From NCBI GenBank assembly GCA_037951165.1, contig JBBDHG010000153.1:1366001-1430000 (forward strand): 64,000 bases of DNA. The letters are read 5' to 3'. The DNA is from Lophius americanus. Its lineage: Eukaryota; Chordata; Actinopteri; Lophiiformes; Lophiidae. Below the pieces are notes generated by a model. The model did not search any database. It was given only the letters and a program-made list of their open reading frames with translations, and was not told the DNA's origin. This document shows, one piece after another, positions 1-11,500 of the stretch. The position numbers were made by a program, and so were the translations under genes. Position 1 is the stretch's first letter, and each line of letters opens with the position of its first letter.

Positions 1-1285
1 ACAATCTTCTCCTCCATCCCTTGCTCGTCTCCTGCTCCCGTGGTGGAGGGGTGATTTGGAGGATTAGGCCGGTGGCAGGGTTGTTGCTGTGTCAGTCTAA
101 CAGTCAGGGATCTGGACCAGAGCTCAGTTCAAATCCCTTCCTCCACGCCTGCCTGCCCGGCCAACGAATTAGCCGCCTTCCCTCTCCTCCATCTTTCATC
201 TTGTTCATTCCTTTTTTCTTTCAAAGCTCGTCACCCTCTCCTGCTGTATCTTCCAGGTCCACGTGTTTAGCTCTTTAGTGCTTTCTGGTTTCCCCGCCAT
301 ATTCCAGCGCCACTCACGTTTCTCATTATTGACCTTTCAACTTCACTCGTCAGCACAACCTTAAACCTGGAGAAAAGGGTTGGAGTCGTTTGTCCGATTT
401 AGCCTCCAGGTTTGTTATAATAGCTCATATTCTTTGCAGTAAGACAATGGAAATCCATTCAGGTTTGCCTCCTCACTTCGTGGTGCTAGAAGTCTTTGTA
501 TGGCAATAAAAAAAAAAGCTACTTTTAAAAATCCTTAGCTGGCTTAAAATGTCACTCTTCCTCATAACTCAATCCCTCTTAAAATATCAGTAGGGCAAAT
601 GCTCTTTTTTTTTAATTGCAGCTGTAGGCAACTATTCAGTCAATCCCCTTGGATACGTTCTTTCATAAGCAGCCTGAGAGGAACTGTTGGAATCGGGTTA
701 GCTCTGCTGTAGTTTGGATCATCTGACGTGGGGATTGTTAAAACTGAGGCCAGCAAGGAGTCGGCCCCTAACGCATGACTCCAGAGGGGCGTGTCTGCAC
801 AGGATATCCACTGGCAAACAGTCCAATAAACAAACGCTAAAGGTAAAACTCTCACACAGGTGAGAAACCTATTGAAGTACAGGTAAAGGCTTGTACCAGA
901 GACTAGAGGTACATCACAACTGGCACAAAAAGACACGACTAAAGCTCTTACCGAACAGGACTAATATTACCTGAGGACAATGTTTCCCTTGAACTCGCAC
1001 TCCCCCGCCTTCTCCCTATCCCTCGCCCTCTCTTGCCCTCTCCCTCCTTCACCTTTCCCCTCTATGCTGCATTGCCTTGCCCCCCCTCCTCTGTCTCTCC
1101 ATCTCTCTCTCTCTCCCAAACCCAACCTGTCATGGCAGTAGGGGTCGGGGTCTGTTTGAGGTTTCTGCCTATTAAAAGGCTCGCCGCTGTCACCAAGAAC
1201 GTGGTGATGGAGGAATTTGTTGGGTATCTGTAGAAGAGTTAAAAAAGAAAGAGTTGTGTATTGGCACAATATAAATAATAATATT
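1..1285. other. Non-coding DNA, no gene recognised
   Basis: I see no conserved coding frame, RNA gene or recognisable transposon here. Content is unique-looking DNA with short poly-A/T runs (near 509 and 606) and a pyrimidine-rich block at about 1000-1110. The open frames of 85-100 codons are not supported by any family resemblance and overlap on opposite strands. Confidence 0.5.
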
Positions 1286-1289
1286 TATA

Positions 1290-1618
1290 TGATAGAGCTC
1301 CTCAGGTAGAGCTCCTCAGGTCGACTCATATGCAAATTGAGACTAAAGTGGGCCGATGGGTAAGAAGTTTACAGTAATCCGTGTTTTTCTGTAAAGAAAT
1401 TCCCAAAAGTGAGTAAAATATGAACTATTAGAGTAAAATATGATGTATACAAGATGAACCTCTTTGTTAAGATTCACTTGCACAAAATTTGTACTAAATC
1501 GGACCAACGGTTGAGAAATGATGGCCCAAAACTTTAAGGCTCCTTAAGTGTCAGAAATATACTTTACAACCGAACTTCCACCAAAATCGATCCAGTTCTT
1601 ACTCGCACCAATTAATGT
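1290..1618 (+). repeat. Family A dispersed repeat, copy 1 (5'-truncated)
   Basis: The core motifs of the window's commonest repeat are present in order: GTGAGTAAAATATGAACTAT, TCGGACCAACGGTTGAGAAA, then the AATCGATCCAGTTCTTACTC segment. The 5' head with the CCCCGAAAAG motif and the 3' terminal hairpin are missing. A short direct duplication of GAGCTCCTCAGGT lies at its left edge (about 1296-1321). No coding capacity. The family is defined only by comparing copies within this window. Confidence 0.8.
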
Positions 1619-2357
1619 TGTTCAAAGCCCTGATCAAGAGCAGGCAGAGGAGTTTCCATCCAGGTTTTGAGCAAATGTGAAACATATTTACCTAAATGCA
1701 ATCAATATGTGTTTTTATTCACTATCGTAACGTTGAATTACAGAGTTGGTCTATCGATGTTGGCATTAACTCTCCAGCTGATGCCATTAAACCATGGAGA
1801 AGAGGAGGAGCGCCCTTCGACGCCAATCAGGGGGGAAAAAGGAGAAGAAAATGTGATGAAATATAACATTAAGGATTGCGTCATGTATCCATTTAAGCTG
1901 TGTCAGTTTTCCTCATCGCTCCCCACTAATCTTTTCTTACTTTGGCTCTCTGCAGTGGAAGCTTGCGTGATGTCACACGGTACATGTATGTCATGACTTA
2001 TTCAGCGTGTAGCAGCTGATGACTCGGATTCCTTTAGTTAGCCTGATGATGTCACAGACTCACGCTGCTGTCCTACTGTCAAATATTCATTACTTTATCT
2101 GAAAAAAGCACACTCATCAAAATCAAAGTATCTTCTTTAAGAGAGAACTGGACAGATATGAATTTATGGACAAACAGACGTTCACAGCCAATCAGCTAAA
2201 TAGAAAAACAATATTTTGTGTACTAATTTGCAGATACTTCTAGTTTAATTGTCCATTTTATTCATTCTGCATTTAGAGGGTTATAGCGTACTTTTTATTC
2301 CACTTGCTTTATCTGTGGCGCACAAATATTTCCACAGAGAACATTTCTAAAACTAAG
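1619..2357. other. Non-coding DNA, no gene recognised
   Basis: Unique-looking sequence between two family A copies. The 109-codon frame starting at 1667 has no recognisable domain. A pyrimidine stretch ending CTCTGCAG near 1955 resembles a splice acceptor, but no supported exon follows. Confidence 0.45.
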
Positions 2358-2800
2358 CCTAAGCTGCCATCCCTGAAAGCAAGGGTACGTCTCTGAATAC
2401 CCCCCATTCCCCTGCATTGTATAAACAATACTCCTGAACTCCTCAAATTAAATGTCGTTTTGCCCAAAAAACAGTGTTTTTCATTAAAGCTCCCCCTGGT
2501 GAGAAAATATATGAACCATTGTAGTAAATTATGATATACGGAACATAAATCTCCTCAAGTCAATTCATACACACCTAATTTAAACTTAATCGGACCAATG
2601 GCTAAAAATTATGGCCAAAAAACTTTTAAAGATAATTCCCTAATGTCGGAAAAATATAACTGATCTTTCCAAAAATCAATCCACTCCTTCCTCGGACTAC
2701 TGTCTATATAAGTATGAAATTTGAACATGATCCATGAAATAGTTTAGGAGTTATCGCTTTAACATAAAGGATCCACAGCAGAGGCGTTGGGGGCGGACTA
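2358..2800 (+). repeat. Family A dispersed repeat, copy 2 (near full length)
   Basis: Starts with a degenerate head (GCCATCCCTGAAAGCAAGGG), then the cccccattcccctgcattgt segment, one internal unit (AAAGCTCCCCCTGGTGAG...), the aatcggaccaatggctaaa segment and the 3' domain ending near the gatccatgaaatagtttagg motif and gatccacagcagaggcg. The terminal hairpin is lost. Strongly diverged, so probably old. Confidence 0.8.
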
Positions 2801-3074
2801 GCTGGTAATGATAATTACGAATTTTGATGGATATAATCATGCATTCAATGTACACCACCTTGTACGATCTTGGAAGCCAATCACAATCAGGCTGGGTTTC
2901 TACATGGCTTTGAGACCCCCTGTGAATCCCAGGTGATCATGCGGACAGCTCTTGTTGTTTGCACCTGTTTCCTGGACTTTCTCTGAGCAAACTCCATGAT
3001 ATCAAAGATGATACAAATTGTGATTAACACAAGAGTGTGTGTTTTAGCTTTAGGGTAACGATTATGATGTTGGT

Positions 3075-3360
3075 AGTGTGTATGGAATGATGGATGGACA
3101 GGATTAGAATCAACCACATCAGATTGAGATGGTTTGGGCACAGGGAAAAGGAGTGATAGTAGATCTATTGGTAGAAGGATACTGGGGATGGAGCTGCAAG
3201 GCAGGAGAAGAAGGGGAAGACCAAAGAGGAGTTCTCTGGATGTGGAGATTCGGTTGTTTGGTGTGACAGATGAAGATGCAGAGGACGAGTCAAGATTGAA
3301 ACAAACGATCCAATGTGGCGACCCGTAAAGGCCCAGAAGACACAGAAGCTCAAACTAGAA
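3075..3360 (+). mobile_element. RTE-type LINE relic, 3' end (C-terminus of reverse transcriptase ORF)
   Basis: Translation gives the ending typical of a teleost RTE-like non-LTR retrotransposon: DRIRINHIRLRWFGH, a frame break with stops near 3152-3160, then SIGRRILGMELQGRRRRGRP, a run with GVTDEDAEDESR, and IQCGDP before the stop at 3328. In the known elements this C-terminal region (R-W-F-G-H ... G-R-R ... R-C-G-D-P) lies after the reverse transcriptase domain. The downstream purine tail (agaagacacagaagc... agaagaag) fits an RTE 3' end. The frameshift and 5' truncation make it dead. Seen: the motifs. Known: the family's C-terminal pattern. Inferred: the RTE assignment. Confidence 0.8.
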
Positions 3361-3364
3361 GAAG

Positions 3365-4212
3365 GTAGTGTGTGGAACGTCTGGTGGAGTGCAGCCAGCT
3401 GATGTTTATTCAGTCAGTGACTGTCACGCTGCTGTTTGATTGAGCTGAGATTCTGACTGTAGCCCAGCAGCGGAGATTGTGACACAGTCATTTCATGGTG
3501 CTCTGCTACTGTCGCTGCCTCTCTGCGTGTCGCATATTGACTGGGTCGGACGCAGGAGAGGGGAACAAGTTGCACTGATGACGTCTGAAGGACACTGGGA
3601 CATAGTAGAAAAGTGTGTGTTTGTGTGTGATAGAGAATGAAACAGAGTGGAAGAGAAGCAGGGAGAGGATTAATTATAAAAGCTGCTCTCTTTATGCATC
3701 TCTACACGTGTGCCAGTGTGACGCCCTGCCTGCATGGCTGTGCAGATATCGAACAGAAGCTACGATAGCTTTAGGTTGAGACTCACAATGGTTGAGAGGA
3801 CAGTCCACACCTTTGAAGTCACTCGAACAGCAGAAGTTTGGGACATCAGGATTGATAGACTCCATTGTTAGTCCCATGAATAGAAGCTTGAGCAAGGCCA
3901 GCACTGCCGCACAATGACACAAGTCTTGACAAGAATGTTAAACAGGTGCCAGCTAACATACGCTGCACCATGTGTGGTCGGAATTTTGTACAGTTGGTGC
4001 TTTTTCATGGCAGCACAACAAAGACAGAGAAAATGTTTACAGTATGTAATGTATAAGTACATATACTGCGTATCAGTCCGTCCGTGATGCTGCAGGGTCA
4101 GCATAAAAACTTCTGGGAAACTCCAACAACGATAAGTTGAGGTGATATGGATAAAAAATGCTGGATGTTGTAGAATGGATAAGTATTTGTTGAAGTTATG
4201 TGAACTGTTGCG
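3365..4212. other. Non-coding DNA, no gene recognised
   Basis: Unique-looking, moderately GC-balanced sequence with a short TGTGTGTTTGTGTGTG stretch near 3614. The 222-residue frame on the minus strand that runs through 3868-4536 crosses a SINE-like repeat and an RTE fragment, so it is not treated as a gene. Confidence 0.45.
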
Positions 4213-4344
4213 ATCACAGGGCAGCACTGTGGCGCACGGGTTAGCACAGTTACCTCTCAGCAAGAAGGTTCTGGGTTCAAACTCACCCCTGGCCGGGGGT
4301 CTTCTACCCACCGTCCATAAACATGCAATATAGGTGGATTGTTG
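4213..4344 (+). repeat. tRNA-like/SINE-type teleost repeat
   Basis: Contains the widespread fish repeat signature GGGCAGCACTGTGGCGCACG followed by GTTAGCACAGTTACCTCTCA, then AGCAAGAAGGTTCTGGGTTC (resembling a tRNA B box, GGTTCAAA) and a cliff toward CCATAAACATGCAATATAGG. The usual downstream half with 'gggataggctccagcccc' is absent. Non-coding. Assignment rests on recognition of the consensus, not on an alignment. Confidence 0.75.
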
Positions 4345-4600
4345 GCAGTAAATTACCTGAAATCCAGCCACAAAAAGGTCACAACCCAGTGTCCCTCTTG
4401 TACCGCTCCCAAGCCCGGATAAATTGGGGAGGGTTGCGTCGGGAATGGCAACCGGCGTTAAGCCTTCGCCGTTCCTGACGCATATGCAGAGTAAGTAACT
4501 GATTCCAAACAGATCGGTTGGTGCTTGGGTTAACAAATACTATTACTGGTTCTGTACACCAACAGGGTACCGGTAAATGGATGGAAACCGACGATGGCCT
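4345..4600 (+). mobile_element. RTE-type LINE relic, 5' region
   Basis: Carries the conserved 5'-region signature of a teleost RTE-like LINE: AATTACCTGAAATCCAGCCA, CTCTTGTACCGCTCCCAAGC, CCGGATAAATTGGGGAGGGT, TGCGTCGGGAATGGCAACCG and a later GGTTAACAAATACTATTACT segment with a CAACAGGGTACCGG motif. The same signature occurs on the minus strand at 41,618-41,718. The coding part of the element is missing. It abuts the SINE-like repeat just upstream. Confidence 0.75.
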
Positions 4601-5211
4601 TCCCTTGTCTCTACCTGTGGCCGACACAGCAAACATACTGGTGGCATTTTGATGAGAAAAGATTCTAGACGGAGGCTCGGATGAAATAAAAGTTTGTGCG
4701 GATACTGAAGTGATGAGCCGTCTCTCCGCTGACACACAACAAAACACATCTTTGCTGATGTTGGCACAGATGCCAGAAGTAAGACAGAACCGAGCCATGT
4801 TCAACTGATTCCGCAAAATGCAGTTGGGGTAAGTGTCCCATCTGAACCCTACTAGGTCATGTTTATACATTTTTATGTCACATTCATAGCATCTGCTCGT
4901 TTCAGGGTACCTGCCCCCCCTGTGTTTGCTGCTTCAGTGATTGTCCAAGTTTCTAAACTGTGTCTCATCCTCCTGACCCAAAACCTATATAGTCTGTCCT
5001 CCCCGTCACCTCTCTGCCCGTTAGTGATGTTCCCCAGACTTCCCTAGTGTGCTCTCGGAGTTTATATTTAGACATTGGATTTTGACCTGGGCCTCTCTCA
5101 GACTTGAACTTATCCATAGCCTTACTGGATTGTTAGCCTGCTTCAAACTGCATGTCTGTGTACCAAACTTCTTCCAGTGAACCACTTTTTACATTTCTCT
5201 TGTAAAATTGA
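4601..5211. other. Non-coding DNA; possible old LTR-like pyrimidine-rich segment
   Basis: No gene is recognised. From about 4915 to 5200 the sequence is rich in short C/T motifs (for example CCTATATAGTCTGTCCTCCC and CCTAGTGTGCTCTCGG) resembling the non-coding ends of teleost retroelements, but I cannot assign it. A TATATAG lies at about 4985. Confidence 0.3.
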
Positions 5212-5508
5212 CCTTTGGGAGATGTTGCTGTATATTTCTGACACTATGGGGAGCTCTATCTCGATACAGTTCCGAACAATAATTTCTCAACTCTTGGTCT
5301 GATTTGGTCCAAATTTGGTCCACATGAATCGACTCTAGGAGATCTATCTTTATTTATCATATTTTACTAGCTAGAGGAGCCTTTTCATGAAAAACGATGG
5401 TTTTGGGACATAACTTCATTCATTTAGTGGAATTGCTTGTACAATACACGGGATTTTGGACTTTTTCGGGGACATACCTTTGCTGTCGGGAACAACAACA
5501 TCAACTCA
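5212..5508 (-). repeat. Family A dispersed repeat, copy 3 (minus strand)
   Basis: Reverse orientation: TATATTTCTGACACTATGGG, GATTTGGTCCAAATTTGGTC, CATGAATCGACTCTAGGAGA, ATCATATTTTACTAGCTAGA and the head end CTTTTTCGGGGACATACCTT with GCTGTCGGGAACAACA. The 3' domain and terminal hairpin are missing, and an internal stretch (the actattagagtaaaatatg block) is shortened. Confidence 0.8.
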
Positions 5509-5588
5509 GTAAGGACTGAAAGTCAAGCTGATTGAGGACTTTTGAAGACATTTGAAGTTACTCAGTCACTTCAATAGATGTTGGACAC

Positions 5589-5777
5589 TTGGGTCCACAT
5601 TCCTGTTTGTTTCAGTTCCGACATGAACAAAAGGATCGCCATCGACTGGAGGTCCAGTGCTGCAGGACAGAAGGTTTTAGGCGTAATCCAGACTCTATCA
5701 GGAAAACCTTCATACCAGCCGCCCTCAAGGAGATCTGTTGTCTCCAAAACCCCTTAATAATACGGCAGGGAAAATAG
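5589..5777 (+). mobile_element. Possible non-LTR LINE C-terminal scrap
   Basis: A 62-codon frame ends with CCRTEGFRRN...IRKTFIPAALKEI. The 'RTE-x-x-R ... TF-x-PAA-I' pattern resembles the last residues of L2-like reverse transcriptase ORFs, where a similar Arg-Thr-Glu-Arg ... Phe-Leu/Ile-Pro-Ala-Ala-Ile block ends the protein. The match is short and includes an extra segment, so chance is possible. No upstream RT domain is present. Confidence 0.25.
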
Positions 5778-5789
5778 AGCAGAGCTGTT

Positions 5790-6685
5790 GGCACAAGGTT
5801 TTGGGGGAGATTTCACATTGCAAATAATTTACAGGCAAGCTGTTTCAGAACTCTTTGTAGCAAAGATCCCTAGGTAACTGTTGTTTGTAAGGTGGTCGGC
5901 TAATTAGTTTTTTACCTAAATTTGCAGCGCCAAAAGTCACAATGTCCTTACTTGTGACTTACTTGCGTGTCCCATGCTGCTACATGAGAGCCGTACAGGA
6001 GTCTGTGAAAGGGCATGACAAATATAAGCCTGGCATTTAATCTCACAGCTGGCCGCCTTTCCCGACGTACAGGAAGAGTCCATGGATCAGAGACAGAGAG
6101 GGATTCAGAACAACGTCAAGCAGACTTGAAAGATTATGCTGACTTTTCTCATAACACAGATAGCCTTGCTGTGAGGACAGACACAGAGGGCGTGGGTGTG
6201 GAATGATGGACACTTTAACCTTCAATGGTCACCATCTTGGCCAACCATCAAAAGGGGCGGGACTAACACAATTCTTCAAGCTTGAGAAAATGGCAGTTAC
6301 ACCGGAGAAGAAACGTGATTTCCATTTTGTAGGAAACAAGGAGCTCTTTAGTGAAATTAAATTGTTAGAAGACTCTTAGCCAACAATGCTCAGATTCTGG
6401 ACAGAGTCCATCGCTGGTTTGAAAGAGGGTGGAGGAAGTTATCCATATGAAATTAGGACCATCTCTAAACAGGGGTGGGGGTCTGCACCACCACCTATCA
6501 CCCAAAAATATAAATCAATGCAGTCTTAACATCTCTCCTCAGATGGTTTTACCATCACCACACCTTGAATCCCGTTATGCTGACTCGACAGATTTTCAGA
6601 ATAAGAGGAGTAGATGAAACAGGCAGAAACCAGCCAAGACAGTAACACAGAAACTCAAAAGCTTTTTACAGAAACAGGTCATACC
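5790..6685. other. Non-coding DNA, no gene recognised
   Basis: No conserved coding frame or recognised repeat. The ATG at 6015 opens 63 codons without recognisable features. A GGCGGGACTAACACAATTCT segment near 6257 is the only GC-rich motif. Confidence 0.4.
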
Positions 6686-6689
6686 CGCC

Positions 6690-6800
6690 TGCATTTCCTC
6701 TGGAGACTGATCTTTCGATGTCTGCAGAGCCCTGCTGCAGATGTTTAATCACTCGGTGGTGGCCGACATCTTCTTTTACCCTGTGGTGTGCTTGGGCGGC
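6690..6800 (+). mobile_element. Non-LTR retrotransposon relic (late reverse transcriptase ORF segment)
   Basis: One frame reads SFDVCRALLQMFNHSVVADI then FFYPVVCLGG. In L2-like teleost LINEs the region after the RT palm has the pattern 'C-x-x-L-L-x-x-F-Y-x-S-V-V-A-x-x-x-x-Y-A-V-V-C-W-G-G'. Changes here (N for Y, P for A, L for W) and loss of everything up- and downstream mark a dead fragment. Clade is inferred from this one motif. Confidence 0.6.
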
Positions 6801-6954
6801 CTGGGGCATGCCTCTCACCCCCCGAAGCCACACTGGGGTTCGACCAGAGGACGCCACAGGATGTCTTTCTTTTATTATCATGGTCTTATTCTCAGGCACT
6901 GGTTTGCAATCGGCTTTTCATTCACTTTCTTTGTATTATTTTTCAGATATTAAA

Positions 6955-7055
6955 TTATTAATTCATTTCAATCTTGGTATTTGCTTATACAACGCAGGGG
7001 GATGGGGGCTCTTTTGGGTATACACCCTAGCTGTCAGGAACTACAGCAAAGGACT
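6955..7055 (-). repeat. Family A dispersed repeat, copy 4 (head fragment, minus strand)
   Basis: Only the 5' head in reverse is left: GCTTATACAACGCAGGGGGA, CTCTTTTGGGTATACACCCT and AGCTGTCAGGAACTACAGC. These correspond to the 'ctgcgttgtacaagc' and 'agggtatatccccgaaaag' parts of other copies. Confidence 0.65.
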
Positions 7056-7059
7056 AGTT

Positions 7060-8785
7060 TTGTTACGGTAACGTGACACAAGAATTTTTTTCGGGATGAG
7101 TTAAGTTTTATCTTACGTAACAAAACATACTCAGCAAACTTCGCTGGAAATTTCCATCAAAAAAAGGCCTTATGACAAGAAAAGCGAAGGGTGGAAAGAG
7201 ATAAGAAATGACTAAGCATGGTTCTTAGTTGAATACTTCACCCTTAAAACATGTTTTATGCTTTGTTATAAACATATAAAAAGCTATATATCCCTCATGC
7301 ATTGCATAAACATATGATGAAAGTTTCGAAATACAGTGCGATTATCTTTATCAACAAAATCTCGAGAGGTATCACACACACCTACAGAAACAGATTTACT
7401 AATATTTATTAAAAAAAAAACAACAACACGCAACTACCCATAAACTCACAGTTATGCACACACACACACACACACGCATACCAACAGTTGTTTGATCAGT
7501 GCTGTTTAGAGGCCGGTGATAGAGCGTTCTCTCCACGCCTTAGTGCCCCAGCAGAAAGCCCACAAACGAACACAGGAACATCTCTAAACCCACAGGCTGG
7601 GAGGAAAGAGAGTGCTGACAGTGACAGAAACCCCCCCAGATGGTAGCTTCAATCCGCCATGGGAGCACATGGACAGAATTAGATCTGGAAGCTGCTGGCG
7701 GTAACAAGAAATTATTTCACCATTCCCGATAACAAGACAAGTGCCAGAGTGCGTCGTTTCCTCTAGTAAATGAGTGTTTCACACATGTATCGTCTGTGTT
7801 CTTGCGTTGAGCTGAGGTTAAGGGGGCGTGGCACCTCGGAGTCGGCCAGAATAGAGTGAAGTGAGATTATTGGTTCTGGATATTTATTCTCAATCAAAGT
7901 TGGATTTGGATGACTGGATTCTCGCATTTATTAATTTACGCATCAGTTTTGATCAGTTTGTCTTTGTTTCGGAGAAATTAAGTTTTTTCATCAACAATGT
8001 CCTATAAACTTAATTACTAAATTAGTAATTACCACAACTCTCCTTCACACACAGGACTAAAAATAGACGACAAGAAATTACGCAAAAGTAAGAACTATGA
8101 AAATATAAAATAAAAATCCCCCCAACTCACTCCACCATCTCATCCACACACCAGGCAAAAACAGCTATACAGTGGGACTATAAAAACAGGAACTGTAGAG
8201 GAGGGACTTCACTGAGGAAACGCTCTCATACATCTTCTAAGGAAACTTGACATAAATAAGGAAATGGACTATAAAACAAGGTTGTGTTGACGAAAAATTA
8301 TTAGAACCAATACCAGCTAACAAGTTTGATAAGGGGTAAAAACAAACAACAGGTGATAACACCAGAATAAACCCACCAACCCATATCTGAACTTGACCGG
8401 CTTAAACAGCTCTGTTTTTATCAGATGTCTACAAATCATGTTTCTGAAAGAAATACTTGACTTCTCTATTGAAGGCGGGACGTTATGTGATCATCCGTGA
8501 GTGTTTGTCAGGTTGCTTGAGTGGACCTGATATCTCAAAAGGATTCAATGAAATATTGCGGAGGGTTGGGCCCGGGGCCAAGGAGAGGTTGATTAGATTT
8601 GAGGCAGAGCCAAATACAAAAGCTGCTTTTCTTTTTTTCCCTCCATGGATAAGATTGGAACATACTGCAGAAAATGTCGGGTTTTTCTTTTTATCCTACT
8701 CTTTCATGCATTTCTCTAAAGTAAGATTTATGATTGATAACAGAATTAAGTTTATTAATGTTACCAGTACTTTCTACTTATACCC
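7060..8785. other. Non-coding, A/T-rich DNA with a short CA repeat
   Basis: No gene recognised. A (CA)10 tract lies at about 7456-7475, a poly-A run near 7410, and several A-rich stretches occur around 8100-8350. The 110-codon frame at 8457 has no recognisable domain. Confidence 0.45.
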
Positions 8786-9170
8786 CTGAAAGATTGGGAT
8801 ATCGTGGATTCGTCATCGTCACCGCGTGGTTGTCTTAACGCAGTAACTAAAAAACTATTTCATGGATCATTTTCAAATATTTATACCCACATAGATCGTC
8901 CTGTGGGGAAGAACTGGATTGATTTTGAGAAAGGTTAGTCGCATATTTTCGATAGTATAGAGCTTTATCTCTATAGTGATAAAGTTTTAGGGCCATAATT
9001 TCTCAACCGTTGGTCCTATTTAGCGCATATACTTTAGGATATTTTTGTTATATACGTTATTATTTGCCTTAATTTTTTTTATTTGAATCACTAAGGGGAT
9101 CATTTTTATGAAATACACTTTTTTTCAGGACATATCTTCCTAACCGTTGGTCCTTTTTAGTCAAAATTGA
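8786..9170 (-). repeat. Family A dispersed repeat, copy 5 (minus strand)
   Basis: Reverse copy starting near the 3' end of the element: GGATTCGTCATCGTCACCGC, TTTCATGGATCATTTTCAAA, AGAACTGGATTGATTTTGAG, GCCATAATTTCTCAACCGTT, then a degenerate internal unit, ACTAAGGGGATCATTTTTAT and a second CCTAACCGTTGGTCC at about 9140. The head is missing. Confidence 0.75.
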
Positions 9171-9529
9171 TTAGATAGATTAGATTGTGAACCGGTTTCA
9201 CCTGCATCTTACTGCTCTGACTATTTCACCTGTGTCTCCAAACCTCCTCTGCGTCTTTCTGCGTGGTTTCACTGTGTGTTTACCTTATTGGTTGGTTCTG
9301 AATTCTTTCCTAATTGGTTTTTCTGGACTTTTGCCTCCACACAAACGCTGAAGGGATAAATTCTAATATGAACATCGACAAGAGCAAAGAGACAGTTGCA
9401 TGTGTGAGGCACAGATGCTGACATGTGTTTCAGGCGCAGTCGGAACAGGTGTGTGGGATATTCACACACTCCTTAAAGGCAATTACACACCTAGTACTTC
9501 TTGATAAATTGGATCCATGCAATGCCCCC

Positions 9530-9569
<40 letters not shown>
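9530..9569 (+). repeat. (AC)20 microsatellite
   Basis: An uninterrupted AC dinucleotide run of about 40 bp. Frames through it code only Thr-His repeats and are not genes. Confidence 0.97.
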
Positions 9570-9571
<2 letters not shown>

Positions 9572-9794
9572 TCATGTATATTTGGACACATGTTCCTGGA
9601 TGGATGAACATCAGTTACACATGCGGCCTGCTCACATGTTAAGAAGATTTGGTTGATTAGAGAAAATTGTATCTCTCGATCTTTGAAGAACCTGGACCTT
9701 TAAAGGGGGCAATCTTAGAAAAAAGTATAGGTTTATATTTTCTGGAATTTTGTCCAAAATAATAACTAGGCAACTTATGCGGTGCCCAACACCA

Positions 9795-10466
9795 AGGATA
9801 CAACCACAAAAAGTCTACAATCCCCTGCATTGTACAAGCCCCTATGATTGAACCCAAATTAATAGTAAAGTTATGTCCACAGTGTTTTTCGTAAAAAACT
9901 AAACTACCCAAAGTGACTAAGATATGAAGTTATGTCAGTTTAACTCCTCCTATGAGTAAAGTATGATATATACTTATATAAATCTGATATGTACAAAATA
10001 GACCTCCTCAAGGTGATACATATGCGCCAATCCCCCGATTGTAAGAAATAAACAACCAAAATTTCCCAAAATGAATCTAGTTCTTCCTCGCACTAAGGTC
10101 TATTTGGGTATACATTTTGAAAATTTTCAATGAAACAGTTTTGAGTTATGAATGGAAAACAACAAAAAAGAAGCTCCTCCTAGTAAGTAAAATATGAATT
10201 ATGACAGTAGAAAAACCTGTATACATGTAAGGGGTCGAGTCAATTCATACGCACCAAATTTCAACTAAATTGGATTAACGGTTGAGAAATGATGGCTCAA
10301 AAAATTTGAGATAAACAGTCCTTTCCCAAAATCATTCCAGTCCTTCCTCAGACTAAAATCTATGCAGGTATAATATTTGAAAATGATCCATGACATAGAT
10401 TTTGTGTAATTGCATTAACACGAAGGATCTCCGGAATAACTTGATTCCATAAAATCCCCGACAACA
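9795..10466 (+). repeat. Family A dispersed repeat, copy 6 (two-unit form)
   Basis: Head (CAATCCCCTGCATTGTACAA) is followed by a first unit and 3' domain (CAAAATTTCCCAAAATGAATC, TTCCTCGCACTAAGGTCTAT, ending AACAGTTTTGAGTTAT at about 10,145), then a second unit (AAGCTCCTCCTAGTAAGTAA, TTCATACGCACCAAATTTCA) and a second 3' domain ending TGATTCCATAAAATCCCCGA at about 10,463. It is the only plus-strand copy between 5 and 21 kb. Confidence 0.8.
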
Positions 10467-10469
10467 TTT

Positions 10470-11255
10470 ACATTTTCATAATATGTTAACAAAATCCTTA
10501 TCTGGCGCTAGCTGGCTCTTGTTATTAGGTTATAACAAACGATGAGTCAGATCTGTTGTAAAATTAGTCTATTTCATCGGAGGGAATGAGTTTTCAGGAG
10601 GATTCTGAAGATTACCTCATTTGATGATTCATTGGAAAATAGAAATCATTAAGTTTATGGTTACAAAGTTCAAGATACAACGTATACATCCTTGGTTTAT
10701 CAGGAACAACATAATGTGGCGCTCCGTCTCCTTGGTGCCACTAGTAGTTAGATTGGCTTAATGAAATGAAGTAATGTGATCAGCTGTATCGTCTCTGTGG
10801 TCCCGTCCAGTTATCCTGAGTTATGAAGGAGAATCAGAGATGCAGACACAACAGGCGTCCCTGCAAGCCCAGTTTACCCTCTCTGGAAAAACAAGATACT
10901 GACCCCCGAGTAAATGTTTCAAGTTATAATCCTGTGTGTTTCCAAAGATTTGAATCACGTTATTAAATCCTGCTTATATTTTCTAATTGAACATAAAATG
11001 CACTCCCTTGATTAAAACGCGTTTAATTTCGCTCAATTAAAAGTAATTAGAAACAAATGATGTGCAATTTAATGTCTTGTCTGCGTACGTGCCGACTCTT
11101 GGCACCACTTGGTTCTGCAGGCTTACACTCCTTATTTTCTAGAGTCGTTGTGGTTAGTTGTAACTGGCAAAAGGTTTTAGGTTCGAATCCTGACCAATTT
11201 GGTTTTGATGTTTTTTCTTGTGGCTGCAGGTGAATAGTTCACTCTCTATAACGAT
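10470..11255. other. Non-coding DNA with a weak tRNA-like repeat
   Basis: No gene recognised. At about 11,150-11,235 the sequence TGTGGTTAGTTGTAACTGGC ... AGGTTTTAGGTTCGAATCCT resembles a decayed tRNA-like SINE head with a B-box-like GGTTCGAATCC. The rest is A/T-rich unique DNA. Confidence 0.4.
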
Positions 11256-11256
11256 C

Positions 11257-11500
11257 AATCAATCTTTATTTATATAGCACCAATTCACAACAACAGTGGT
11301 CTCAAGGTGTTTTCCAGACAGAGCAGGTCTAGACCCAACTCTTTATATAATTGTCTTTCAGAGACCCAGCAAATTCCTCCGTGAGAAAGCAATTGGCGAC
11401 AGTGGCGAGAAAAAAACTGCCTTTTCATGGGCAGAAACCTCGAGCAGATCCGAGACTCAGGGTGGACGGCCTACTGCCATGACCGGTCCGGTCATTGCAA
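11257..11500 (+). repeat. Teleost interspersed repeat, family D, longest copy
   Basis: Begins AATCAATCTTTATTTATATA GCACCAATTCACAACAACAG, then GACAGAGCAGGTCTAGACCC, AGAGACCCAGCAAATTCCTC, GGCGACAGTGGCGAGAAAAA, GGGCAGAAACCTCGAGCAGA and GACTCAGGGTGGACGGCCTA. This is a dispersed repeat widespread in teleosts that I recognise by consensus but cannot assign to a superfamily. Pieces recur at 12,006-12,121 and 47,265-47,395. An open frame of 97 codons runs through it but is repeat-derived. Confidence 0.7.

Noticed and set aside
3868..4870. 222- and 163-codon minus-strand frames
   Set aside because: They cross a SINE-type repeat and an RTE LINE 5' fragment lying on the plus strand, so they are antisense shadows of repeats.
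11178..11195. GGTTCGAATCC as part of a tRNA gene
   Set aside because: No acceptor stem or A box at the correct distance; it fits a decayed SINE-type repeat head instead.
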